DNA from: Candidatus Saccharimonadota bacterium
GTDB taxonomy: Bacteria > Patescibacteriota > Saccharimonadia > Saccharimonadales > Saccharimonadaceae
NCBI GenBank assembly: GCA_017511685.1
Contig: JAFWJE010000021.1
Span: 54,889-118,888, forward strand
DNA length: 64,000 nt
Reading direction: 5' to 3'
A program made the translations under genes and the position numbers. The first letter of the stretch is position 1. Each line of letters begins with the position of its first letter. This document shows positions 8,791 to 17,843 of the stretch, piece by piece. The notes under the pieces are model-generated. The model made no database searches. It saw only the letters and a program-made list of their open reading frames with translations, and was not told where the DNA came from.

Positions 8791-9348
8791 ATGCTCCGAG
8801 TTATGGGAGACGAAGAGTCGCGTAACTTAAAAGAATGATTCTGATACGTTTGTTTATAAGAGGCGTTTTCTGACAATCATGCACTGATTGTTAAAACTCG
8901 ATACGATAACCTCAGTTGATCGTACGGCATAGCCGGACGGAATCCTGAAATCTATGCGTAGTCGAAAAGAAAACAAGTCTTAAGGCTGAACCGTAGCTCG
9001 TTAGACGAGTGCAACTTCTTATTGCTCCCGTCATAGCGGGAAATATTAGAAGTCGTCTAAGCGGGAATGCTTGGCAAAACGAGAGGGATCTTTAGTGGCT
9101 TTGGCCATATTCTTTGTCGGTAGTAGCACTTTAAGTGAAAAAACATTTTTGGATGAACGTATGACTATGATCATATCATCGGAAGAAAATGCGAAGTCGT
9201 TTTGTACTTATCTATACAATCATTCAGGTTGCAAAAGAGCTTTGCAGAGCAGTACTGCTCAATCTGGAAAAAAATAGAAAAAAGACATAATGACGTTTTC
9301 ACTACCCGAAAGGGTCTCAAGCCGCCAGTATATCTGGCGGCATTTTCT
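8791..9348 (+). ncRNA. Unassigned long structured RNA candidate, about 560 nt
   Basis: A 740-bp gap between two coding genes contains a near-consensus promoter, then a run of helices, then an intrinsic terminator, and no convincing protein gene. Visible hairpins: TACGAT/ATCGTA at about 8902-8924; GACAATCA/TGATTGTT with flanking GTTTT/AAAAC at about 8865-8896; a compound stem TTAGACGA/TCGTCTAA (9001-9008 with 9053-9060) enclosing ACTTCT/AGAAGT and CCCG/CGGG; TGCAAA/TTTGCA near 9229-9245; GAGCAG/CTGCTC near 9246-9261; and ACCC-GAAA-GGGT at about 9303-9314. I could not match it to tmRNA (no tRNA-like ends or tag), RNase P RNA (no P4 consensus), 6S or SRP RNA. A 68-codon TTG-started frame at 9071-9277 inside it has no ribosome site and no family I know. 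Confidence 0.6.
9321..9348 (+). terminator. Terminator of the unassigned RNA
   Basis: GCCGCCAG (9321-9328), loop TATAT, CTGGCGGC (9334-9341), then ATTTTCT. The T-rich tail is on the plus-strand side only, which fixes the direction of the transcript. Confidence 0.8.
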
Positions 9349-9432
9349 ATGTGCAATATTTCGCTCAATTGTTGGGGATTTAACAGGTATTTATAGGTTA
9401 CGAAATAGTTGAAAATTATTTTATAACCCGAA

Positions 9433-9509
9433 TGGTGGATCTTACTGGGCTCGAACCAGTGACCTTACGAATGTGAATCGTACGCTCTAGCCAACTGAGC
9501 TAAAGATCC
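9433..9509 (-). tRNA. tRNA-Val (anticodon CAC)
   Basis: Complete cloverleaf of 77 nt with acceptor GGATCTT/AAGATCC, D arm with TAGCTCAGTTGG, anticodon stem TACGA/TCGTA around loop TTCACAT, T arm with GGTTCGAGC, and an encoded CCA end. It reads GTG codons. It is antisense-oriented to the flanking RNA and prfA. Confidence 0.95.
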
Positions 9510-9534
9510 AAGGAAAGTATGGTATAATAATAGC

Positions 9535-10584
9535 ATGGATTTTGAAAAATTTAAAGAGGAAAAGAAGTTAATTGAGGAGTTTTTGGCGCGGCCGGATGCT
9601 TATGCTGATCCGGAGTTTGCGACAAAATCGCGGAGACTTTCGGAGATAGAAAAGATTTTGGAACTTGGCCTTGAAATTTCTCAATGCGAACGGAATTTGG
9701 AGGAGGCGAAGGAACTTTCTTCGGATCCGGAGCTTGGCGAGATGGCGCGCGAGGATGTTTTGAATTTGACAAGCGAATTAGAAAAAAAGCGGGCGGAACT
9801 TGATGAGATGCTGCTGCCACGCGACCCAGATGATGATAAGCCGGCGATTGTAGAGATTCGAGCTGGGGCTGGCGGTGATGAGGCGTCACTATTTGCGGGT
9901 GAATTATACCGGATGTATTTACATTTTGCGGAGGCTAATGGCTTAAAAACGGAATTGATTTCGCAGAACGAGAATGAAGCTGGTGGGATGAAAGAAGTGA
10001 TTTTTAGAGTGTCCGGTGAACGTCCGTATGGGCAGATGAAATTCGAGGGTGGCGTCCATAGGGTTCAGCGGGTGCCAGTGACGGAAAGCCAGGGGCGGAT
10101 TCATACCTCTACGGCGACGGTGGCGGTTCTACCGGAAGCTTCAGAAAATGAGATTGAAATTAAACCAGAGGACTTGAGAATTGATATTTATCGTTCTGGT
10201 GGGCATGGTGGACAGGGTGTGAATACGACGGATTCTGCAGTGCGAATTACACATATTCCGACTGGAATCGTAGTGGCGATGCAAGATGAGCGGAGCCAGC
10301 AACAGAATAGGGTGAAAGCGATGACGATTTTGCGTTCAAGACTGATTGAAAAGCAGAAAGAAGAAGATATGAAAAACGCTTCGGCGGCGCGGAAGTCTCT
10401 AATCGGTACTGGTGATAGGTCGGAAAAAATTCGGACATACAATTTTCCACAAGATAGAATTACGGATCACCGCATACATTATTCGCGGTCTAATATAGGA
10501 GCGGCGATGGACGGCGATATTGCTGATATTATTGCCGAGCTAACTAAACACGAACGTGAGCTTCTGGCAGGAGACGCTGCGTAG
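9535..10584 (+). CDS. prfA: Peptide chain release factor 1
   Basis: Recognises UAA/UAG stop codons and triggers peptide release on the ribosome. The catalytic GGQ motif lies in [17 protein letters not shown] at about residue 220; N-terminal coiled coil and domain 2/4 sequences are normal and the length of 349 aa fits. TATAAT at 9523-9528 leaves exactly 6 nt before the ATG, and there is no Shine-Dalgarno site, so a leaderless mRNA is expected. It forms an operon with prmC, whose product methylates this GGQ. Confidence 0.97.
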   Translation: MDFEKFKEEKKLIEEFLARPDAYADPEFATKSRRLSEIEKILELGLEISQCERNLEEAKELSSDPELGEMAREDVLNLTSELEKKRAELDEMLLPRDPDDDKPAIVEIRAGAGGDEASLFAGELYRMYLHFAEANGLKTELISQNENEAGGMKEVIFRVSGERPYGQMKFEGGVHRVQRVPVTESQGRIHTSTATVAVLPEASENEIEIKPEDLRIDIYRSGGHGGQGVNTTDSAVRITHIPTGIVVAMQDERSQQQNRVKAMTILRSRLIEKQKEEDMKNASAARKSLIGTGDRSEKIRTYNFPQDRITDHRIHYSRSNIGAAMDGDIADIIAELTKHERELLAGDAA

Positions 10585-10593
10585 TTAGACGAT

Positions 10594-11247
10594 ATGGCTC
10601 TGTCGGCGCAAGAAATTTATAAACATGGGGTGATGGATTTCTATGGGCGAGATTTTATGGTGACGCCAGATGTTTTAATTCCCCGCCCAGAAACCGAGAT
10701 GATGGTGGATGCGGTACTAGATTTGGCAGGTAAACCATTTGTCGCTGGAGTGAAGCCGTCTAGAAGAGTATTGAATGAAGTACCGCGGATTTTAGATGTG
10801 GGGACTGGTTCTGGATGTATTGCAGTAACGCTTGGCTTGGAGCTTGTTGGGGCTAAAATTACGGCGGTAGATATTTCTGATACCGCCCTTAGGGTGGCGC
10901 GTGAAAATGCCAGAATGATGGGAGCCAAAGTCCAGTTTTTAAAGTCGGATTTAATGGAGGATGTGTGTGGAGATTTTGATGTAGTAGTGGCAAATTTGCC
11001 ATATGTAGATAGAGATTGGGAGTGGTTGGACACTAAGGCACTAAGTATTGAGCCGGAGCTGGCGCTTTATGCTGAGAATGGTGGATGTGCGTTGATTTTT
11101 GAACTGATACGTCAAGCAAGTAATAGGACGAAGTTCTTAATTTTGGAAGCAGACCCTTCGCAGCATGATAGAATTATTGATTTTGCGAAACAAGAAGGAT
11201 TTTCCCTACGAGAAGAGCGGGGATTTGCGCTGGTGTTTAATAGTTGA
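10594..11247 (+). CDS. prmC: Release factor glutamine methyltransferase (short form)
   Basis: Methylates the GGQ glutamine of release factors using SAM. SAM-binding motif I is ILDVGTGSGCIAVTLG at about residues 65-80; the substrate-binding motif is ANLPYVD where most PrmC have NPPY. 217 aa is shorter than the usual 280 because the N-terminal helical RF-binding domain is almost absent; residues 1-30 (FYGRDFMVTPDVLIPRPETE) already belong to the linker before the catalytic domain. It starts 9 bp after prfA, so the two are probably translated from one mRNA. The last 11 bp overlap the convergent gene 11237-12031. Confidence 0.88.
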   Translation: MALSAQEIYKHGVMDFYGRDFMVTPDVLIPRPETEMMVDAVLDLAGKPFVAGVKPSRRVLNEVPRILDVGTGSGCIAVTLGLELVGAKITAVDISDTALRVARENARMMGAKVQFLKSDLMEDVCGDFDVVVANLPYVDRDWEWLDTKALSIEPELALYAENGGCALIFELIRQASNRTKFLILEADPSQHDRIIDFAKQEGFSLREERGFALVFNS

Positions 11248-12031
11248 AAATTGGATTAGAAAACCAGATTAAGAGAATAGAAATTACAAGCGTGCCGAAG
11301 ACGACGGGAGTGGAGACTTCGGAAAAATTAATTTTACCGTTATCTCCATCTTCCAATAGACCTGCTTTATAGACGCGGCTGGAAATAAAGAATAATAGTG
11401 AGAGAATAATCGATAGTTGTGGGATGGCGATGCCGGTACCTGGGAAAGTATAGATAATGAGCCAAGAATTTAGAATCCAGGCGACTTCGGCGGAAATTAG
11501 ACCGCACATGTAAGTGAGTAAGCCAAAGTTGTTATCGTCGCTCTGGACGAGGATGTGACGAGCGGCAGCAAAGCCAATTAGGAAACATGACAATGTTATA
11601 AATATAGCATCATAGCTAGCGAAGAGGAAGCAGGCAGCGGTGGAACCCAAGAATATAGCGACAATAGATTGGGCTTCGGTGGCGTAGCCTTCAGATTTCG
11701 GTTTAAGGAATATGAGCCATGCGCAGTAAGCAACTGCTAAGATGGTATGAATTGGCAACCATGCTGTACTGCCGGAACAGTAAGCTATTAGCACAAAACT
11801 AGTACCAACGATCAAATCTACGAGGCTAGAAAGGATATTGACCCACCAATAACGTGGACGGACGGCAAAGATGCGCCACTTGGAGATGAGAACTAAGATT
11901 AGACCGACTATCCAGCTACCGGTGAAAAAAGTCAGAACGATAGAGCCGACACCAAGAAACAAGTTCAGGATAATATGTAATACCGAGCTAATTACATTGC
12001 GGCTTTTTCTAATCAGTACGTAATCTGCCAT
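11237..12031 (-). CDS. Conserved multi-pass membrane protein, function unknown
   Basis: 264 aa with about eight hydrophobic segments spread from residue 15 to the end and short polar loops. No catalytic motif, transporter signature or binding site is visible, so I assign no function. TATAAT ends 7 nt before the ATG on the minus strand, giving a near-leaderless message. The start region is back-to-back with lepB, with two promoters packed into about 45 bp, and the 3' end overlaps prmC convergently. The polar C-terminal third contains LLEDGDNGKINFSEVS before a last helix. Confidence 0.6.
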   Translation of the reverse strand: MADYVLIRKSRNVISSVLHIILNLFLGVGSIVLTFFTGSWIVGLILVLISKWRIFAVRPRYWWVNILSSLVDLIVGTSFVLIAYCSGSTAWLPIHTILAVAYCAWLIFLKPKSEGYATEAQSIVAIFLGSTAACFLFASYDAIFITLSCFLIGFAAARHILVQSDDNNFGLLTYMCGLISAEVAWILNSWLIIYTFPGTGIAIPQLSIILSLLFFISSRVYKAGLLEDGDNGKINFSEVSTPVVFGTLVISILLIWFSNPIFNY

Positions 12032-12077
12032 AATGTATATTATACCCCATTTTGGTTTTTTATGCTATAATACCCTT

Positions 12078-12722
12078 ATGGAAATTAAAACTCCAACGTT
12101 TTTTCAGAAGTATCCGCTAGTTCGAGATATTCTCTCACTAGTGATTTTTGTAGCTTTAGTAGTGCTTGGCACAATGACGTTAAATGCTTTCGTGTTTCGT
12201 TCTTATAATGTAGTGGGTGTTTCCATGGAGAATACTTTACATGGTGACGATCGAATTATCGTTAATCGTGTACCAGTGACGATTGCGCATTTTCTGGGCC
12301 AAGAGTACGTTCCGGAGCGCGGACAGATTATTGTGTTTGCTAATGGTGAAGCGGATGGGCCGCTCACTTGTGGTGTTCAAAATGGGGTGACTGATCAATA
12401 TATTATTAAAAGAGTGATTGCTTTCCCTGGTGAGCGAGTGACGGTGGTTGATGGAGTATTGACTGTTTATAATGATGAATATCCGGACGGTTTCCATCCA
12501 GATGAGACTACGCGTAAGTCTGATACGGATGGGCCGAAAAAGTATACGGCTGGTGAAGTCGATGTAGTGGTGCCGGAGGGTGAGATTTTTGTATCTGGTG
12601 ACAATCGTGAAGGTTCACATTCGTTTGATTCAAGGAATGGGTTAGGGACGGTGCCGTATTGTCGGATTATTGGGCCGGCGATTATGCGGCTATTCCCATT
12701 CTCAGGCATTCGGTTCTTCTAA
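12078..12722 (+). CDS. lepB: Signal peptidase I
   Basis: Removes signal peptides from exported proteins at the membrane. One N-terminal helix (about residues 14-38) precedes the catalytic Ser in VVGVSMENTL (about residue 48). The general-base Lys lies in YIIKRVIAFPGE at about residue 110, and the conserved SGDNREGSHSFDSRNG box E follows. I start at 12078 (MEIKTPTFF), where TATAAT ends exactly 6 nt upstream; the longer in-frame start at 12033 would lie before the promoter. 214 aa is normal. It would process the many secreted proteins in this window. Confidence 0.93.
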   Translation: MEIKTPTFFQKYPLVRDILSLVIFVALVVLGTMTLNAFVFRSYNVVGVSMENTLHGDDRIIVNRVPVTIAHFLGQEYVPERGQIIVFANGEADGPLTCGVQNGVTDQYIIKRVIAFPGERVTVVDGVLTVYNDEYPDGFHPDETTRKSDTDGPKKYTAGEVDVVVPEGEIFVSGDNREGSHSFDSRNGLGTVPYCRIIGPAIMRLFPFSGIRFF

Positions 12723-12727
12723 GTTAT

Positions 12728-12834
12728 TTATTCTAAATGGGTCCTGTCTCACATGTGTTTTGCGCGGACGCTCAAGGCCGCTCGGCCAAGCTCATGCCGC
12801 GCAAAACACATGTCTCGACACCCATTTAGAATAA
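12728..12834. repeat. Dispersed long palindrome, family A, copy 1
   Basis: A 107-bp nested inverted repeat between the convergent lepB and phosphorylase genes. Outer arms (12728-12742 and 12820-12834, 15 bp) pair perfectly, as do the inner 17-bp arms beginning ACATGTGTTTTGCG, with a GGCC-GCTC-GGCC tip. The core recurs almost unchanged at 60391-60500. The phosphorylase stop codon lies inside the right arm. It probably acts as a terminator for both genes. Confidence 0.85.
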
Positions 12835-14595
12835 GTAGTCTAGGTAGTCGCGAAGCATGCGAGTGCCGGAGATGACGGGGAGGAAGTTGTCGAGCTCTTT
12901 TTTGACGAGGAATTCGAGGTCGAAGTCGTTTTCCCAAGCGGAGGCGGCTTCCTCCATACGAGCGTAGAGGCTGTCGATTTCTTCAGCTTCGGTATCGCCA
13001 TCGATGGAGAGGTAGCTGTCGGCGGAGCAGTCGGCAACGCCACCATCGTGAGTGCTAATTAGAAGGCCAAGATTAATAATATCTTTCATCCAAGATGTAC
13101 CACAGGCTTCTAAACCTACAATAGGGTTGTTGATGGAAATATTGGAGCCGATAGACAAGGTGCGACCGAGCTCCTCATCATAGTCTGGAAGATAGTGGAC
13201 GCGTTCTTTTAAGAACTCATCTTTATCAACAAGTTTTAAGATTTTTTCTAATTTTTTGGCCATATTAGTATCGCCTTCATGGACGCGACCGCAAAGAATA
13301 TAATAACCGTTATGCTTTTTTAGGATGAGTTTTAGGATTTCTGGATCGGAAAACGGCAGCCACGGGCGTTTATAATCAACGAAGCGACGCTTGAAGTTGA
13401 ATAGAATAGCATCATCTGGGATTTTGACGAAATTGCCGTATTGATCTGGTCTTTTGCTGAGTACGGTATTTAATTCGGTGCGACCTTTGGCTTTAAGTTC
13501 TTTGATATCTTCGGCAGTGATTTTTTCAATACCTTCGGCATAGTTTTTGGTAGGGAGGTAGAAATTATCAAGGATGTTGTGCTTTTTGTAATAATAGACA
13601 ATGCTAGGTGCGGTCCAAGTAGGAATATCGATGCCGTTAGTAATGGCTTTGAACTTGACTTTATTGCCAGCGACGTCGTGGTAATTGGCGACGCGAGCGT
13701 GAAGTTTGGAGACACCGGAGCGAAGCTCGGCAATCTCAATAGTGACGGCGGAGAGGCGGATGCGCCCATTTTCAAATTTGTCGGAAAGCCATTTTTTAAC
13801 AGCAAGAGATTTAAGGTTTGGAAAAACGAAACGTTCAAATTGGTCATAACCAAAGTCAGCTTCGGCTGCTTGGACAAGAGTATGATTAGTGTAGAGAGTG
13901 TGTTTTCTGGTGTAGACAACAGCTTCATAAAAATCCATACCATTAGCGGTAAGCTCATCGAGGCGAGCAAGGGCGGCGAAGAAAGTAGCTACTTCGTTTA
14001 ATTGCATAATGGCAGGGCGAAGCCCGGCGAGTTTTAGTGCTTGATAGCCACCAAAACCTAGGGCGACTTCTTGATAGAGACGATGGTCGCCGCCGGAATC
14101 GCCAGAATAAAGTTCACCAAAGCCTGGTTCAGTAACGCAGACAATGCGTGTACTGCCGAGGGCTTTTTCGATGACATCGAGGCTGACGATAGTGCCGTTA
14201 CATTTAATGTTAACTGTGTCTAAGAAGCTAAATCCGTATTTAACATAATCTACTGGTTCATGAGTAGTGTAGTTTTTGAAACCGTCGCCGTCTTTAACGT
14301 AATGTTGGTGTTGTTCGCTGGGATAAAATGGGGTGACGAGAACAAATGGTACATTACTTTGCTCAGCAACGCGACGAGTGTCGGCGGCAAGCACGCCGAG
14401 ACCACCACCACCTCTGATACCATTTTGCTTATCGTAAAGTTCAATGGTCCAGTAGGTGTAAGGGCGTTCTTTTGATAATGAGTTAGTAAGGTGTTGACGA
14501 TTGATAGCCTCATAAAAACCTTGGACGTCTTCGATGTTCTCAAGCGGATGCGTGTAAAGCTCGTCTGGTTCTGGTTTGCCCACCGTTTTGTTCAT
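12826..14595 (-). CDS. glgP: Alpha-glucan (glycogen) phosphorylase, GT35 family
   Basis: Releases glucose 1-phosphate from alpha-1,4-glucans with pyridoxal phosphate. Family landmarks in order: GGGGLGVLAADTRRVAEQ near residue 60, NEVATFFA near 200, FKRRFVDYKRPW near 405, and EACGTSWMKDIINLGLL near 505, in which the Lys is the expected PLP Schiff-base residue. At 589 aa it is of the short bacterial/archaeal glucan-phosphorylase type rather than the 800-aa classical form. AAGGAG lies 6 nt before the ATG. It follows the sensor-like gene by 1 bp and is likely co-transcribed. Together with the GT4 and GH57 genes at 36.9-39.4 kb it points to storage glucan use. Confidence 0.85.
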   Translation of the reverse strand: MNKTVGKPEPDELYTHPLENIEDVQGFYEAINRQHLTNSLSKERPYTYWTIELYDKQNGIRGGGGLGVLAADTRRVAEQSNVPFVLVTPFYPSEQHQHYVKDGDGFKNYTTHEPVDYVKYGFSFLDTVNIKCNGTIVSLDVIEKALGSTRIVCVTEPGFGELYSGDSGGDHRLYQEVALGFGGYQALKLAGLRPAIMQLNEVATFFAALARLDELTANGMDFYEAVVYTRKHTLYTNHTLVQAAEADFGYDQFERFVFPNLKSLAVKKWLSDKFENGRIRLSAVTIEIAELRSGVSKLHARVANYHDVAGNKVKFKAITNGIDIPTWTAPSIVYYYKKHNILDNFYLPTKNYAEGIEKITAEDIKELKAKGRTELNTVLSKRPDQYGNFVKIPDDAILFNFKRRFVDYKRPWLPFSDPEILKLILKKHNGYYILCGRVHEGDTNMAKKLEKILKLVDKDEFLKERVHYLPDYDEELGRTLSIGSNISINNPIVGLEACGTSWMKDIINLGLLISTHDGGVADCSADSYLSIDGDTEAEEIDSLYARMEEAASAWENDFDLEFLVKKELDNFLPVISGTRMLRDYLDYLF

Positions 14596-14596
14596 G

Positions 14597-15943
14597 CTAG
14601 CTCCTTGGACCTTTCTCTGAGCTGATAGCTGCAGCGGTTAAGGTTAGTGCGGTTTCGAGAGTACTTTGATCGCGTCCTTTAAAATTGAGATTACCAAGTG
14701 GGCGTCCGAGGAGGATTTTGCCGACCACTTCGCCGTTTGCCGAGCGGAGTTCGGCAGCAGCTTCAACGTTTGCAGATTTAAGAGCTTCTTTAGCTTCGTC
14801 AGTTAAGGTTAGCCAAATACCTTTGCTTTCAGGCTTCATTTTGGCGATTTTGGCAATTTCGGTGGTAGCGATTTTTGCGGGCTTGGAGCTATAGAGATGG
14901 CCATCGACGATTAGCCCGACATATTGGAAATGGAGATGCTCGGCAAGGAAATCAGCTAATTCGTGATAATTGATGTAAGATTTGGAAATGAGTTCAAGCT
15001 TTCTGACGAGGTAAACCATATCAATATCATTTACGGAAGCAAGTGAGCGGACGTAGGTAGAAATCTCATTTAAAGCCGGGAATAGGAGGATGACAGTAGT
15101 AACCATAATAATATTAAGGATGATGACGGAACTGGATGGGCTAGGGACTTTAAAGAGTGCGATAAAGACAATGAAAAAGATGGCTAGGAAAATGATAGCG
15201 GCGAGTGACATAATGATGATATGTGAGAGGGTGCGGAGCCAGCGGCCAGACAAGTCAAGTAGGCGATATTTTAAGATAGCATAGTAGTGTAATACCCAAG
15301 CGACGCACATGGCGAGAGGGCCAACCCAGATAGTGTCATATTTGCCGAAGTATGGTAAGACGAAGTTGAAAATAAGAGCGATAATACCGGTAAAGGTGAA
15401 GCCGTAAAGCACCATGAGGTTGGCTTTTTTGATGCGGGCGTTTCTGGCATGGTGGGCGGTATGGAACAAACCAATCATATAAAGTAAGACAGTAACGCAG
15501 TGGTAAGCACCGTAGATTAAATAAAAGATACCTTGGTGTAATTGGACGCTGTTGCCGTCTCTTGATAGAGTAAAGCCGTCATATAGCAGGCTTGGATTGT
15601 AGCAGATTAAGCCGATGAGAGTGGCGCAACATAGTCCGAAAAAGACCATGGCGATTTTGCCGAGTTTATATCGGTAGCAAGCGTAAGACATGAGGCCCCA
15701 GCACATAATTGGTGCGCAGAAATAGTAGCCAGTAAAGATAAGCTTGGCGGTGCTATCTGCAGTAGTTTCAGGAAGTCCGAGGAAAGTAGCGATGAGTACG
15801 GCCCAGCCGAGAGAAAAAAGTGTGGTGAAAAAGAATAGGAAAGCTTGGGCGCGTTCACCCTTCCTGGCGCCAGAAAGAACTGCGATGCCGGATAGCAGGG
15901 TTAAAATCGAAACAGCAGTTAAGAGAATGATAATGAGTGACAC
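14597..15943 (-). CDS. 7TM sensor-like membrane protein with GAF-like C-terminal domain (no kinase)
   Basis: About nine hydrophobic helices in residues 1-300 resemble the 7TM-type N-terminus of histidine kinases; a soluble domain follows (about 320-448) that looks GAF-like but has no kinase motifs. The paralogue at 25221 shares the C-terminal half, including IGKPLG/LGRPLG, HLHFQYVGLIVD and AVAEMRNAKG-type stretches. I choose GTG at 15941-15943 as the start (MSLIIILL...), because AAGGAAA precedes it and because this start aligns with that of the paralogue; the longer ATG at 15994 would translate the promoter. 448 aa. It may sense an envelope or sugar state for the glycogen gene that follows it; that is inference. 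Confidence 0.65.
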   Translation of the reverse strand: MSLIIILLTAVSILTLLSGIAVLSGARKGERAQAFLFFFTTLFSLGWAVLIATFLGLPETTADSTAKLIFTGYYFCAPIMCWGLMSYACYRYKLGKIAMVFFGLCCATLIGLICYNPSLLYDGFTLSRDGNSVQLHQGIFYLIYGAYHCVTVLLYMIGLFHTAHHARNARIKKANLMVLYGFTFTGIIALIFNFVLPYFGKYDTIWVGPLAMCVAWVLHYYAILKYRLLDLSGRWLRTLSHIIIMSLAAIIFLAIFFIVFIALFKVPSPSSSVIILNIIMVTTVILLFPALNEISTYVRSLASVNDIDMVYLVRKLELISKSYINYHELADFLAEHLHFQYVGLIVDGHLYSSKPAKIATTEIAKIAKMKPESKGIWLTLTDEAKEALKSANVEAAAELRSANGEVVGKILLGRPLGNLNFKGRDQSTLETALTLTAAAISSEKGPRS

Positions 15944-15955
15944 TTGAGTTTCCTT

Positions 15956-15978
15956 CTTATGCTTTATTTTAGCATAAG
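15956..15978 (-). promoter_or_regulatory. Shared 23-bp inverted motif over the -10 box (copy 1)
   Basis: CTTATGC and GCATAAG arms separated by 9 bp that contain the minus-strand -10 box TAAAAT. The same layout occurs at 25188-25210 (paralogous gene) and 30857-30879 (sortase). In this and the next copy, GCATAAG runs straight into AAGGA, the ribosome-binding site. Confidence 0.6.
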
Positions 15979-16023
15979 CTAGAACGCTAGGCAAGGGTTT
16001 TGCAGGTGATTTTTGAATACTTT

Positions 16024-16842
16024 TTAAGATTTTTTGAGATTTGGTTTCCTTAGAGTGTGGTTTGCTGTATTAGAAGCAAAGTCAGTGTAGGTTGAAAAAG
16101 TGTAGCCGGATTTTTGGAGAGCCTTGATGGTATTTTCTAGCTTTTTTACTAGGACTTGGTTGGAGCCAAATTTAATGTATTTAGGAACGCAAGGATATTT
16201 TGATAAGTCGGTGAATTCCCACGGATGGAAGTAGGTAGCAAAGTAGCCAGTTTTTTTGAGAGAACTTTTAGCGAGTATTAAATATAATTTTTGCGGGAAA
16301 AGATGGAGCGCTAGCCAAAAAAGTGGGATGCGGAGTGGCGTGGCGACAGATGTAGGGATTTCGATAATTCCCTGTTTTTTGAAAGGTTTCCTAGGTGTAT
16401 CTAAATGATTATAGCGGCCCGGAATGAGAGCGGGATTGACGCTAGAATCGTAGAGATAACCTAGGTCTTGCATTTTTTGATAATCTATAGGTTGCATACG
16501 AGGTTGGCGATAACCAGTAATTTTATGGCCGAGGAGTTTTTCGATGGTAGATTTGGAAATTTCGACATCTGACGGCTTAGGACAAAAATGGTCAACGCCG
16601 TGACAGGCAATTTCATGGCCGGATTTTGCGATTTTTTTAATGAGAGCCGGCTCGGCTTTAGCAAAATTGGCGGTACAGAAAAAGGTGGCTTTTACATTGG
16701 TTTTGTCAAGAATAGCTAGGATTTTTAGAACGCCTTGTTTTGAAACTTTGACACCGTCTTTTATTGAAATATCGGTGCCATGTTCACGCGGGAGGTCAAA
16801 TTCTTCAGTGTCAAAACTAAGCAAAATGGTGCCTTGTTTCAT
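16024..16842 (-). CDS. Polysaccharide deacetylase (NodB domain)
   Basis: Likely removes acetyl groups from an N-acetylated glycan. NodB motif 1 is SFDTEEFD at about residue 9, with the metal-binding Asp; motif 2 is HEIACHGVDHF at about 75, providing the H-x3-H pair; motif 3 is GYRQPRMQ. No signal peptide is visible, so the enzyme may act on cytoplasmic or lipid-linked intermediates. 272 aa. Its ATG directly follows the stop of the upstream glycosyltransferase (0-bp gap), so the two are translationally coupled and probably act on the same lipid-linked sugar. Confidence 0.85.
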   Translation of the reverse strand: MKQGTILLSFDTEEFDLPREHGTDISIKDGVKVSKQGVLKILAILDKTNVKATFFCTANFAKAEPALIKKIAKSGHEIACHGVDHFCPKPSDVEISKSTIEKLLGHKITGYRQPRMQPIDYQKMQDLGYLYDSSVNPALIPGRYNHLDTPRKPFKKQGIIEIPTSVATPLRIPLFWLALHLFPQKLYLILAKSSLKKTGYFATYFHPWEFTDLSKYPCVPKYIKFGSNQVLVKKLENTIKALQKSGYTFSTYTDFASNTANHTLRKPNLKKS

Positions 16843-17802
16843 TTAAGCACCTTTCAAATTGCTGGATTTGGAATGGTCGATAACGTAAAGTGGACGGTTT
16901 TTGGCTTCGGCGTGAATGTGAGAAATATAGAGGGCAGTGATAGATTGGGAAATGAGGACTAAGCCAACGAGAAAAGAAATAAGTAGACTCATGGCTACGG
17001 CGCCACTCCAGTCAAGACCTAGTGGATCGCCAAGGATGTATTGTTCGATAAGAATGAATAGACCAAGCGGGAGAGAAACAAGCGTAATAAAAATGCCAAC
17101 GTAGCCGAAGAAAATAAGTGGAGTGGTGGACATGGAAACGAAACTATCAAGTGCGAGGGCGGCAAGTTTTTTGGTGCTGTAAGTAGGGGTGCCAGAAGCG
17201 CGTTTTAAAGTGGAGACTTTAATGTATTCTTGCGGAAAACCAAGCCAATCAATGAGTCCGCGAGTGATGCGATTGTGTTCGGTAAAACGATTAAATTCGG
17301 TGACAACGGAGCGGTCTAATAAGCGGAAATCCATAGCGCCTTCATGAATGCCAGGGCTGTTAGTGAGACGCATCATTTTATAAAAGAGCTTGGAGCCGAG
17401 TTTGTGCTTAGTGCGTTTATGTAGGTCAATAGCGGTGACGATTTTGGCGCCGTTTTCCCATTTTGCCAACATTTTAGAAATGGCACTAACTGGATGCTGG
17501 CCATCGCAGTCTAGCATGATAACGGCGGCGGTTTTGCCACTATATTTAAGGCCGGCAGACATGGAGATTTCTTTGCCAAAATTTTTAGTAAAGCTAATAA
17601 TGGTGGTTTGGAATTGTTTAATAACGGAACTGGACTTAATTTCTGCTAAAGTATCATCAGTAGAGCCGTCATTTACGATGATGAGATTAAAATTATAAGG
17701 TAAATTTTTAAGAGTTGGGGATAATTCTTGATCAAGAAAATGTTTAATGCCAGATGCTTCATTGTAGGCTGGCAGTAGAATAGAAACAGACCTTTTTGCC
17801 AT
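16843..17802 (-). CDS. Family 2 glycosyltransferase, GtrB/DPM1-like
   Basis: Likely transfers a sugar from a nucleotide donor to a polyprenyl phosphate carrier. The GT-A fold motifs are SVSILLPAYNE at the N-terminus, IIVNDGSTDDT near 45 and MLDCDGQHPV near 95 (the DXD metal site). RLLDRSV and the EHNRITRGL segment near 165-185 are typical of dolichol/undecaprenyl-phosphate mannose or glucose synthases. Two membrane helices end the protein (about 235-260 and 270-295). I start at 17802 (MAKRSVSILL), 6 nt after a TATAAT box, rather than six codons earlier. 319 aa. Confidence 0.88.
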   Translation of the reverse strand: MAKRSVSILLPAYNEASGIKHFLDQELSPTLKNLPYNFNLIIVNDGSTDDTLAEIKSSSVIKQFQTTIISFTKNFGKEISMSAGLKYSGKTAAVIMLDCDGQHPVSAISKMLAKWENGAKIVTAIDLHKRTKHKLGSKLFYKMMRLTNSPGIHEGAMDFRLLDRSVVTEFNRFTEHNRITRGLIDWLGFPQEYIKVSTLKRASGTPTYSTKKLAALALDSFVSMSTTPLIFFGYVGIFITLVSLPLGLFILIEQYILGDPLGLDWSGAVAMSLLISFLVGLVLISQSITALYISHIHAEAKNRPLYVIDHSKSSNLKGA

Positions 17803-17843
17803 ATATTTATTATAGCACAATGTGATACAATGAGTTTATAGGT

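Noticed and set aside
9071..9277. 68-codon TTG-started frame inside the structured RNA, containing LVALA reminiscent of tmRNA tags
   Set aside because: No stop after the ALA, no ribosome site, no tRNA-like ends in the RNA, and strong hairpins in the same bases; treated as part of the RNA.
8791..9348. tmRNA, RNase P RNA or group I/II intron
   Set aside because: No alanine-tRNA-like acceptor or T-loop, no P4-type GAGGAAAGTCC sequence, no intron core or domain V that I could place; the element has its own promoter and terminator.
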